A DNA stretch of 64,000 bases from Nocardia brasiliensis ATCC 700358. GTDB taxonomy: Bacteria; Actinomycetota; Actinomycetes; Mycobacteriales; Mycobacteriaceae. The stretch spans positions 558,001-622,000 of the forward strand of contig NC_018681.1 in the NCBI RefSeq assembly GCF_000250675.2, in the 5' to 3' direction. The notes below the pieces were generated by a model that was given only the letters and a program-made list of their open reading frames with translations, had not been told where the DNA came from and did not search any database. Positions 53,351 to 60,617 of this stretch are shown piece by piece (the first letter of the stretch is position 1; the number at the start of each line of letters is the position of its first letter). Both the position numbers and the translations under genes were made by a program.

Positions 53351-53471
53351 GTATCGTGAACCCGATCACGACTCGAAAAGGCCCGGTCGGCGTCGGCCCC
53401 AGCCGAGGCGGCTATGCGCCCGCTGCTTCCCGACGGTAGCTTTTCATCAAGTCCCCGGGAGGAGCCGCACC

Positions 53472-53786
53472 GTGACCGACCCCGCCGTTACCTTCGCCCT
53501 GGTGCCCGACGAAGTGACCGATGCCGGGCGTTACGTCCAGCAGGCCGCCGCCAACCTGGTCGCAGGTCTGCGATCCGGCTCGGCCGAGGTCGACGGGCTG
53601 ATGACGACCTGGCACGGCACCGCCGCCACCGCCTACGCCGCCGCCTGGGACGAAACCCATCGCGCCGCCCTGTCGGTGTTCGAGGCCCTCGCCGACATGG
53701 CCGAACTGCTCGGGGTGGTGGTCGACCGCAGCCAAGTCACCGACACTGGGACTGCCACGGCGGTGAGCTCGCTGGATCTGCCCTGA
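53472..53786 (+). CDS. WXG100-like small protein (ESX-associated)
   Basis: A 104-residue helical-hairpin protein with a W-x-G turn (TTWHGTAATAYAAAW near residue 46), as in the WXG100/ESX substrates exported by type VII secretion. The start is GTG after a GGAGGAG site. It opens a run of WXG protein, WXG protein and large toxin. No ESX machinery genes are in the window, so secretion would use a system encoded elsewhere. Confidence 0.75.
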   Translation: MTDPAVTFALVPDEVTDAGRYVQQAAANLVAGLRSGSAEVDGLMTTWHGTAATAYAAAWDETHRAALSVFEALADMAELLGVVVDRSQVTDTGTATAVSSLDLP

Positions 53787-53815
53787 GTCATCGAAACCGA
53801 AGGGGGACCACAGAA

Positions 53816-54124
53816 ATGGCCGAACAGTATCGGGCCGACCTGGCTCATATCGAAGCGGTGACGGCGAAATTGGGCGGTCTGGACGAGTTCGTCACCGAGA
53901 CGCTGCGCGAGGTCGAAGAGCGTATCGCCGCCGTTCAGCGCAATTGGTCCGGCAAATCGGCCGACGCGCACGCCACCGCGCACGCCGAATGGACCACCGC
54001 GGCCGGCGAGATCGCCGCGGGCCTGGCGAAGATGCATCAAGCCGCCGCCGCGGCCCGGACCTCCTACGCGGACGGCACCGTGACCATCCTCTCCGCCCTG
54101 GGACGCGGCGGGCCCGCGCAATGA
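53816..54124 (+). CDS. WXG100 family protein
   Basis: A 102-residue WXG100 protein: NWSGKSADAHATAHAEWTTAA around residue 43 is the helix-turn-helix with the W-x-G motif. It likely pairs with a partner for type VII export, perhaps the toxin's N-terminal domain encoded next. Its stop overlaps the toxin ATG by four bases. Confidence 0.85.
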   Translation: MAEQYRADLAHIEAVTAKLGGLDEFVTETLREVEERIAAVQRNWSGKSADAHATAHAEWTTAAGEIAAGLAKMHQAAAAARTSYADGTVTILSALGRGGPAQ

Positions 54125-55635
54125 CCGGCACGGTCCTCGACGTCGACACCGCCGTCTACTACGACGCCGCCACCAAGATCGCGGCCGGCGCCGCAGCCTG
54201 GTGGTCGGCGATCGATGCCCGCTGGCCGGAAATGGCCAAGGCCACCGACATGGCCGGCTCGTACACCGACGGCAAGGAGTGGGGCAAGAGCTACGACCAG
54301 CGGGCCAAGGACATCCTGGCCATGGTCACCAAGGTGGCTTCGGCGGCGCACGCCTATGCCATCGTGCTCAACAACTGCGGCTACCAGCGAGCGCTCGATG
54401 AGCACGGTGCCACGATCGACGCCGGGCCCGCACCGGTCAAACCGCCGACCCCGATGTACCCGGTCCTCAACTGCCGAGTCCCACTGCCGTCGGCGGGAGG
54501 ACCAGGCAGCGGCCTGCTCGACGAAGGCCTCGGTCTGGTCGAGAAGATCGGGCTCACCGTGCCCGACGGCAACGCCACCACCATTTCCAACGCGGCATTG
54601 ACCTGGGATGCGGCCCGCAATGCCGAAGGCGCGGCAGGGTTTCCGGCCATCCTCGAGGCCGCCGCGGTCGCGTTCCAGGACGTGGCCGCGCCGGAGGTCG
54701 AGTTCATCGACGAGGATCTCCGCGCCCTGAAAGCCGCCGCCGAGGCCGCGCTCACCGCCATGGGCGACCTGGCCCAATCGTGCCGCGACCACCGCGCCGC
54801 CCTCGACGAACTCCGCGACCTGCTCAAACAACAGCTCGAAATGGTGCGCGACGCCCTAATCCAAGAGCTGGCGATCACCGCCGCCATCTCCGTCGCCTCC
54901 TCCTTCATCACCTTCGGCGCAGGCGCCGCGATCGGCGTCGCCGGCGCCGCCGCCATCTGCGCCCGCTACGCCCGCCCCATGCGCCTCATCATCGAGCAGT
55001 GGCAGACCCGCCGCCGCATCGCCGCCGGCGTGAAATTCGACCAAGACCTGGCCCGCCACGTCCGCGAATGCGAACGGTTGGAGGAATTGGGCCCGGCGGG
55101 GAAGTTGAAGCCGAAGGCGGACCCGCCCCCGAAACCTGCCGATGTGGTCTTACCGAAGATCGAGCACCCACCAGGTGTTCCCCGCACAGAACTGTCACAA
55201 GCAGACCGGGACATCATCGGCCGGTACACCGGGTCAAGTGGCGAGATCAACGGAGCGTTGCGTAGTGGCGAAAAGCTGACCCCGGCTCAGCAAGCGCAGG
55301 TGGACGAGCTCAACCGCGTGCTCGACGAGTTGCCGAAGTATGACGGCCCGGTCACTCGACGTACGGACTTGTCCGCCGAGGAGCTGGCCAAATATGAAAA
55401 GGGGAGCGAGGTCACTGAGGATGCTTTCACCTCGTCCTCGGCGACTCCCGCCGCGGCGAAGGATCGTCCGGTCGAGTTCCGGATCTGGTCGACCGACGGC
55501 CGCTATATCGGTCACCATTCGACCGCACCGCAAGAACTGGAAGTGCTGTTCAAGAGCGGAACGCCGTTCAAGGTAACGGATCGCTTCGAGCAGGACGGTC
55601 GTCTCATCATTCGTATGTCAGAAATACCTCGATAA
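54121..55635 (+). CDS. Polymorphic toxin: WXG-like N-terminus, ADP-ribosyltransferase tip
   Basis: A 504-residue protein of modular toxin type. Residues 1-105 are helical and Trp-rich (AWWSAIDARWPEM), like ESX-secreted leader domains. Residues 195-240 look coiled. Residues about 248-281 are strongly hydrophobic (SFITFGAGAAIGVAGAAA). A Pro/Lys linker follows at 322-355. Residues about 360-504 fit an R-S-E ADP-ribosyltransferase: Arg413/414 in VTRRTDL, the STS-type FTSSS at 436-440 and an ExE in QELEVLF (Glu472, Glu474). The target would be an arginine or other residue, unknown. A small putative immunity gene follows 18 bases later. Confidence 0.78.
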   Translation: MTGTVLDVDTAVYYDAATKIAAGAAAWWSAIDARWPEMAKATDMAGSYTDGKEWGKSYDQRAKDILAMVTKVASAAHAYAIVLNNCGYQRALDEHGATIDAGPAPVKPPTPMYPVLNCRVPLPSAGGPGSGLLDEGLGLVEKIGLTVPDGNATTISNAALTWDAARNAEGAAGFPAILEAAAVAFQDVAAPEVEFIDEDLRALKAAAEAALTAMGDLAQSCRDHRAALDELRDLLKQQLEMVRDALIQELAITAAISVASSFITFGAGAAIGVAGAAAICARYARPMRLIIEQWQTRRRIAAGVKFDQDLARHVRECERLEELGPAGKLKPKADPPPKPADVVLPKIEHPPGVPRTELSQADRDIIGRYTGSSGEINGALRSGEKLTPAQQAQVDELNRVLDELPKYDGPVTRRTDLSAEELAKYEKGSEVTEDAFTSSSATPAAAKDRPVEFRIWSTDGRYIGHHSTAPQELEVLFKSGTPFKVTDRFEQDGRLIIRMSEIPR

Positions 55636-55653
55636 CGGCAGGGGAGTATCGCG

Positions 55654-55905
55654 ATGCCTGAGAAGTTCAACGGAAAGACGTTTCGGACGCCCGAGGAATC
55701 CACTTATGAAATTCCCCCGGAAGAACTGGAGCGACAGCGGCGGGGGTGGGAGGAGTTCGATCGGGCTCGCGACGCGGTCCCGCCGGAAGAACAAATTCAT
55801 CTGCGGGATCGATTCGGCGATGAGGACAAGATAGGGACGGCCGACGAAGCCGCCTATTGGGCCGATGTGGAGGAACGGAAGAAACGCGGAGAGTACTGGG
55901 GATAG
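55654..55905 (+). CDS. Putative immunity protein 1
   Basis: An acidic 83-residue protein directly downstream of the toxin, with a ribosome site GGGGAG. Its core GWEEFDRARDAVPPEEQIHL and RFGDEDK (residues about 31-60) is shared with the gene at 56121. Position next to the toxin and the paralogy after a second toxin tip are the evidence for an immunity role; no known family was recognised. Confidence 0.65.
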   Translation: MPEKFNGKTFRTPEESTYEIPPEELERQRRGWEEFDRARDAVPPEEQIHLRDRFGDEDKIGTADEAAYWADVEERKKRGEYWG

Positions 55906-56111
55906 GTTCCTGTATAGCGTCCGACCGCATCGCGAGGGCAGGGAAGTTCAACCGAGGTGACATCGTGACCGAGCTCGGTTTCACCTCCGCGTCACGCACG
56001 CCTGAGGCCGCATTCGACCGGCCCAAGTCCGGAACCGACTTCGATGTCCGCCAGGTCGTGGGGAACGATCCGAGCGGGCGAATCATCATCCACATGAACG
56101 AGATCCTGTAG
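55906..56111 (+). pseudogene. Broken second ADP-ribosyltransferase tip
   Basis: Translation in the frame of 55902 gives KFNRGDIVTELGFTSASRTPEAA and, at the end, GRIIIHMNEIL. These resemble the toxin's EKGSEVTEDAFTSSSATPAAA and GRLIIRMSEIP. About 28 residues holding the ExE motif are missing between them, the region with the catalytic Arg is not recognisable, and there is no proper start. It begins right at the immunity-1 stop. Looks like a decayed spare toxin tip. Confidence 0.65.
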
Positions 56112-56120
56112 GGGGAACCG

Positions 56121-56411
56121 ATGGCCGAGTACTACAAAGGCCGCAAGTTCAGCAGCCGCGAAGAGTTGGGACTGCCTCCACGCGACCCAGAGCGGGATGC
56201 AGAAATCGCGGCGGGATGGGCCGAGTTCAACGCTCGGCGCGAGGCCGTGCCACCCGAGAAACGTATCCATCTGTCGAGCCGCTTCGGGGACGAGGACTGG
56301 AATGATGATGCCGACTGGGACGACAGCACCCGGTACGCACCTCCCGCACCACCTGCCGATGACAGCAGCGGACAACATCGGATCCCCACGGACGGCGAGC
56401 AGCGCCAGTAA
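56121..56411 (+). CDS. Putative immunity protein 2, paralog of 55654
   Basis: 96 residues, acidic, with GWAEFNARREAVPPEKRIHL and SRFGDEDW aligned to immunity 1; the C-terminus is a Pro/Asp-rich extension absent from it. It follows the broken toxin tip at 55906 by nine bases, so it may be the immunity partner of that lost toxin, kept as protection. Confidence 0.62.
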   Translation: MAEYYKGRKFSSREELGLPPRDPERDAEIAAGWAEFNARREAVPPEKRIHLSSRFGDEDWNDDADWDDSTRYAPPAPPADDSSGQHRIPTDGEQRQ

Positions 56412-56436
56412 CCGGCACCCAGGTTGACGAGTGCCC

Positions 56437-56498
56437 GTTCCCGCACCCCTCGTTGTTCTGAACCCGGCGTGTCTCCCGGCAAGTCGGGGTGCGGGAAC
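56437..56498. terminator. Terminator-like hairpin with recurring GGTGCGGGAA arm
   Basis: GTTCCCGCACCCC (56437-56449) and its exact complement GGGGTGCGGGAAC (56486-56498) form a 13-base stem with a 36-base loop, between the convergent immunity gene and fadE33. A third copy of the arm lies at 56507. Confidence 0.6.
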
Positions 56499-56522
56499 AC
56501 GGAACGGGTGCGGGAACCTCGC

Positions 56523-57581
56523 TCACGCCGAAAGCGGGGGGATGGGTCGGGGTGGGGTGCCGAAGAGGTGGGCGTCTCCGTGGGCGCGTTTGAAGAAGAG
56601 GTGGGCGTCGTGTTCCCAGGTGATGGCGATGCCGCCGTGTAGTTGGACGGTTTCGGCGACGATGGTGGTGAGGGCGTCGGAGCAGTGCAGGCGGGCGACC
56701 CAGACGTCTTCGGCGGCGCTGGGGGACTGGTCGGTGACCGCGAGGGTGGCGGCCTGAGCGGCGGATTTGGCGGATTCCAGCAGCACGTACATGTCGGCCA
56801 TGCGGTGCTTGAGTGCTTGGAAGCTGCCGATGGCGCGGCCGAATTGGACGCGGGATTTGGTGTAGTCGACGGTCAGCTCGAGGCAGCGTTCGGCGGCCCC
56901 CACCTGCTCGGCGGCGATTGCGGCCCAAGCGATTTCCCGCAGTCGCGTGCGGACGGCGACCGGGTCGCCGGTGCCGAGGCGGCGCGCTTGCACCTCGGTG
57001 AAGGTGATGCTGCTCAGTTTTCGGGTCGGATCCATGGTGGGCACCGTCCGCCGCGTTACGCCCGCCGCGTCCGCCGGAACCTCGAAGAGGCCGCTCGCGG
57101 TGACGACGAGGAGGGTGTCGGCAGCCACGCCGTCGAGCACGTAATGCGCGGTACCGGTGAGCTTTCCGTCCGCCTCGCGGACTCCGGCTTCGTCCCAGCC
57201 GTTTTCGCCCGCCCAGCAGACCGCCAACGTCCGGGTGCCCTCCGCGACGTCGGGGAGGAGCCGCGCGCACGCCTCGGCGTCGCCGGAAAGCAACACGGCC
57301 TGTGCGCCGAGCACGGCGGACCCGAGCATCGGCACCCCGGCCAGGGTGCGCCCGAGTTCGCCTACCACCAGCAGGGATTCGACCAAACTCGCCCCGATCC
57401 CGCCGTACTCCTCGGGCACGGCCAGCGCCGCGACGCCGATCTGCTCGCACAGCAGCCGCCACAGCGCGGGGTCGTAGCCGAGTTCGGTGTCCATCGCCTT
57501 GCGCACCGCCGCGGATCCGGCGTGCTTGGTGAGCAGTGCGCGCACCGAGGCGGTGAACTCCTGGTGTTCGGTATTCGTCAT
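56523..57581 (-). CDS. fadE33: Acyl-CoA dehydrogenase (FadE33-like)
   Basis: A 352-residue acyl-CoA dehydrogenase subunit: SRVQFGRAIGSFQALKHRMADM and VQLHGGIAITWEHDAHLFFKRA. It lacks a clear full FAD-binding C-terminus, as small-subunit partners do. The symbol is assigned by order fadD3-...-fadE31-fadE32-fadE33 in M. tuberculosis, whose products act on the HIP (C/D-ring) intermediates. It starts at ATG 57581, overlapping fadE32 by four bases. Confidence 0.72.
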   Translation of the reverse strand: MTNTEHQEFTASVRALLTKHAGSAAVRKAMDTELGYDPALWRLLCEQIGVAALAVPEEYGGIGASLVESLLVVGELGRTLAGVPMLGSAVLGAQAVLLSGDAEACARLLPDVAEGTRTLAVCWAGENGWDEAGVREADGKLTGTAHYVLDGVAADTLLVVTASGLFEVPADAAGVTRRTVPTMDPTRKLSSITFTEVQARRLGTGDPVAVRTRLREIAWAAIAAEQVGAAERCLELTVDYTKSRVQFGRAIGSFQALKHRMADMYVLLESAKSAAQAATLAVTDQSPSAAEDVWVARLHCSDALTTIVAETVQLHGGIAITWEHDAHLFFKRAHGDAHLFGTPPRPIPPLSA

Positions 57582-58600
57582 GCCGTTCCTCGCTCGGCCG
57601 TCGCCTCGTCGCGCAACGCGCGGGCGATCCGGCCGCGATGCAGATCTGTTGTGCCCCAGGCGGAGCGCAGCGCGGTGACCCGGGTGAGCCACAGCGAAAG
57701 GTCGTATTCGGCGGTGTAACCGATCGCGCCGTGCACCTGCAGGGCCGCGCGCGCAGCCCGGTAGGCCGCATCACCGCAGGCGATCACGGCCGCGGAGACG
57801 TCGCGCCCGCGGGTCGGTGTCGCCATGGTGAGGGCGGCGCGGTAGAGCAGCGGTTCGGCCAGGTCGAGCCCGATCAGCACATCGGCGAGCTTCTGTTTGA
57901 CGGCCTGGAACTCGCCGATCGGCTTGCCGAACTGCTTGCGCTGCTTGGCATATCCGGTGGTGGCGTCGAGCAATGCCCGGCCCGCGCCGAGCAGCTGGGC
58001 CGCGCAGGCCAGCGCCCCGGTATCGAAGGCGGTGGCCACGGCCGCGCGCACCGCGTCGCCCTCGGCGACCGGTTCGTCGGCCGCGACGGTGAACAACCGC
58101 CGAGCCGGGTCGATCGATCGGATGGTTCCGGTGCGTTGCGCGGTGGACAGCCGCGCGCCGTCGGCGATCAGCACCACTTCGGCGGTGTCGGCGTCCAGCG
58201 CGACGCTGCTCTGTTCCGGCGGGGTGCACGCGAGGGTGCCCAGCGCGCTGCCTTCGGCGAGGCCGGGCAACCAGCGCGCGGCGGGTTCGCTGTCGGGGAG
58301 TGCTTGCAGGAGAGCGGGTATCGCGGCCGCCGTCTCGATCAGCGGTCCGGGCGCGGCGGCCCGGCCGAGTTCGATGAACGCCACCACCAGATCGATCGGT
58401 TCGGCCCCGACCCCGCCGTGTTCGTCATCGATGGCCAGACCGAGCACACCGGCCCCGGCCAGCTGCCGGATGAGCGCGCGGCCGGGCCGCGGATCACCGG
58501 TCGCCCAATGGCGCACGGCCGCCGGCGTGCGCCCGGCGTCGAGCAGCTTGCGTACGCTGCCGCCGAAGTCGAGCTGTTCGGGACTGAGCGCGAACCTCAT
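57578..58600 (-). CDS. fadE32: Acyl-CoA dehydrogenase (FadE32-like)
   Basis: A 340-residue acyl-CoA dehydrogenase: RKQFGKPIGEFQAVKQKLADVL and LQVHGAIGYTAEYDLSLWLTRV with the catalytic-region GYTAEYD. It begins MRFALSPEQLDFGG at ATG 58600, overlapping fadE31 by four bases. The overlap with fadE33 suggests a FadE32-FadE33 heteromer; in mycobacteria this pair is linked to the C/D-ring HIP branch. Confidence 0.72.
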   Translation of the reverse strand: MRFALSPEQLDFGGSVRKLLDAGRTPAAVRHWATGDPRPGRALIRQLAGAGVLGLAIDDEHGGVGAEPIDLVVAFIELGRAAAPGPLIETAAAIPALLQALPDSEPAARWLPGLAEGSALGTLACTPPEQSSVALDADTAEVVLIADGARLSTAQRTGTIRSIDPARRLFTVAADEPVAEGDAVRAAVATAFDTGALACAAQLLGAGRALLDATTGYAKQRKQFGKPIGEFQAVKQKLADVLIGLDLAEPLLYRAALTMATPTRGRDVSAAVIACGDAAYRAARAALQVHGAIGYTAEYDLSLWLTRVTALRSAWGTTDLHRGRIARALRDEATAERGTA

Positions 58601-59739
58601 CGGCTGCTTCCTCTCGGTAGTCCGAGCAGCCGCTCGGCGATGATGTTGCGCTGAATCTCGTTGGTGCCCGCGTAGATCGGGCCGGAAAGCGAGAACAGGT
58701 AGCCGTCGGTCCACGGCCCGGAGCGTTCCGCGGCGGCGCCGAGCACGTCGAGTCCGGTCTCGTGCATCGCGATATCGAGTTCGGACCAGAACACCTTGGT
58801 GATCGACGATTCCGCGCCGAGCTTGCCGCCCTCGTTGAGCCGGGTGACGGTGCCGAAGGTGTGCAGGCGGTAGGCCTCGCTCCCGATCCAGGCGTCCACC
58901 ACGGCATCTCGCTGCGCGGTGTTGGCCTGGTCACCCTGGTCCAGCCAGAGGTCGATCAGTCGCTGCGCGGTCGCGCTGAACCGTCCCGGGCTGCGCAGGG
59001 ACAGCCCGCGCTCGTTGCTCGAGGTGCTCATCGCGACCCGCCAGCCTTCGCCTGGCGCGCCGATCACGTCACGGTCGGGCACGAACACCTCGTCGAGGAA
59101 GATCTCGGCGAAACCGGGCTCCCCGTCCAGCTGGGGAATCGGCCGGACCGAAACGCCGTCGGCGGTGAGCGGGAACATGACGTAGGTCAGTCCCTTGTGC
59201 CGTTCGGCTTCGGGGTCGCTGCGGAACAGGCCGAATGCCCAATCCGCGTACGCCGCACGGGAACTCCAGGTCTTCTGCCCGCTCAGCAGCCAGCCGCCGC
59301 TGGTGCGCCGCGCGGTCGACCGGATGCCCGCGAGGTCGCTGCCCGCTTCGGGTTCGGACCAGGCCTGGGCCCAGATGTCGTCACCGCGCGCCATCCGCGG
59401 CATGATCCGGTCCAGCTGCTCGGTGGTGCCGTGCTCGAAAAGTGTTGGCGCCAGCAGGAAGATGCCGTTCTGACTCACCCGGCCCGGCGCGTTCGCCGCG
59501 TAGTATTCCTGCTCGAACAGCACCCACTCCAGCAGCGACACGTCGCGGCCGCCGTACTCGTCCGGCCACGCGACCACGGACAGGCGCGCCTCGGCGAGGG
59601 TGCGTTCCCACGCGCGGTGGGCCTCGAACCCCGCTTTGGTGTCCATCGAGGGGAGCGGTTGCGCGGGTTTCTGCGCGGCCAGGAAGTCGCGGACTTCGGC
59701 CTGGAATTCCTGTGTCGCCTGGTCGATCTCGAGGTCCAC
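58597..59739 (-). CDS. fadE31: Acyl-CoA dehydrogenase (FadE31-like)
   Basis: A 380-residue acyl-CoA dehydrogenase with FAD and substrate segments: AWSEPEAGSDLAGIRSTARRTS, NERGLSLRSPGRFSATAQRL and YAGTNEIQRNIIAERLLGLPR. GTG at 59739 shares one base with the crotonase stop. FadE31 position in the fadD3 operon supports the name. Confidence 0.78.
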   Translation of the reverse strand: MDLEIDQATQEFQAEVRDFLAAQKPAQPLPSMDTKAGFEAHRAWERTLAEARLSVVAWPDEYGGRDVSLLEWVLFEQEYYAANAPGRVSQNGIFLLAPTLFEHGTTEQLDRIMPRMARGDDIWAQAWSEPEAGSDLAGIRSTARRTSGGWLLSGQKTWSSRAAYADWAFGLFRSDPEAERHKGLTYVMFPLTADGVSVRPIPQLDGEPGFAEIFLDEVFVPDRDVIGAPGEGWRVAMSTSSNERGLSLRSPGRFSATAQRLIDLWLDQGDQANTAQRDAVVDAWIGSEAYRLHTFGTVTRLNEGGKLGAESSITKVFWSELDIAMHETGLDVLGAAAERSGPWTDGYLFSLSGPIYAGTNEIQRNIIAERLLGLPRGSSR

Positions 59740-60617
59740 TACTTCGCCCCGTTCTCGCCGGTCGCGGTGGCCTTCATCGACTTGGCGTTCATGCCGCCGA
59801 GCGAATCCGCGCCGACTTCGGCGTTGTGTGCGTGCGCGAAGTGGTGCAGGCCGAACACCGAGTCCATCCCGGCCCGCATGCCCATCAGGTCTTCGGCCTG
59901 GTTGACCGCCTTCTTGGTCAGCGCGAGACCGAAGCGCGGCATGGTGGCGATCTTCTCGGCCAGCGCCAGCGTCTCGGTCTCCAGTTCCGCGCGGGGCACG
60001 ACCCGGTTCACCATGCCCCACTCCTTGGCCTGGGCCGCGCCGAATCGGTCGCCGGTGAACAGGAACTCCTTCGCCGCGCGCGGTCCCATCACCCACGGAT
60101 GGGCGAAGTACTCCACGCCCGGAATTCCCATCCGTACAACGGGATCGGAGAAGAACGCGTCGTCGGACGCGATGATCAGATCGCACACCCAGGCGAGCAT
60201 CAGCCCGCCCGCGATGCACGCGCCCTGCACCATGGCGATGGTCGGCTTGGGAATCTCCCGCCAGCGCCGGCACATGCCGAGGTAGACCTCGAGCTCGCGC
60301 GCGAAACGCTGATCGCCGCCGGTCTTGTCGACGTGATCCCACCACAGCGTCGCCTTGTTCGGATAGCGCACGTGGTGGTCGCGGCCCGGCGTGCCGATAT
60401 CGTGGCCGGCGCTGAAGTGTTTTCCGTTGCCCGCCAACACGATCACCCCGACCTCGGGGTCCTCGACGGCTCGTTCGAACGCGGCGTCGAGCGCGTAGGT
60501 CATCACCGAGTTCTGCGCGTTGCGGTAGTCCGGCCGGTTCAGCGTCACGATCGCGACGCGGCCGCGCACCTCGTAGGTGACGACTTCCCCTTCGTCCGGG
60601 ACAGCCGGTTCCGACAT
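59739..60617 (-). CDS. Enoyl-CoA hydratase/isomerase, crotonase family
   Basis: A 292-residue crotonase: HFSAGHDIGTPGRDHHVRYP (oxyanion loop), QGACIAGGLMLAWVCDLI and VRMGIPGVEYFAHPWVMG. Clade resembles actinobacterial EchA proteins of about 300 residues with a long insertion. ATG at 60617 shares a base with the fadD3 stop; GTG at 60620 is the alternative. Its placement between fadD3 and fadE31 is not the M. tuberculosis order and suggests a HIP-branch hydratase. Confidence 0.82.
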   Translation of the reverse strand: MSEPAVPDEGEVVTYEVRGRVAIVTLNRPDYRNAQNSVMTYALDAAFERAVEDPEVGVIVLAGNGKHFSAGHDIGTPGRDHHVRYPNKATLWWDHVDKTGGDQRFARELEVYLGMCRRWREIPKPTIAMVQGACIAGGLMLAWVCDLIIASDDAFFSDPVVRMGIPGVEYFAHPWVMGPRAAKEFLFTGDRFGAAQAKEWGMVNRVVPRAELETETLALAEKIATMPRFGLALTKKAVNQAEDLMGMRAGMDSVFGLHHFAHAHNAEVGADSLGGMNAKSMKATATGENGAK

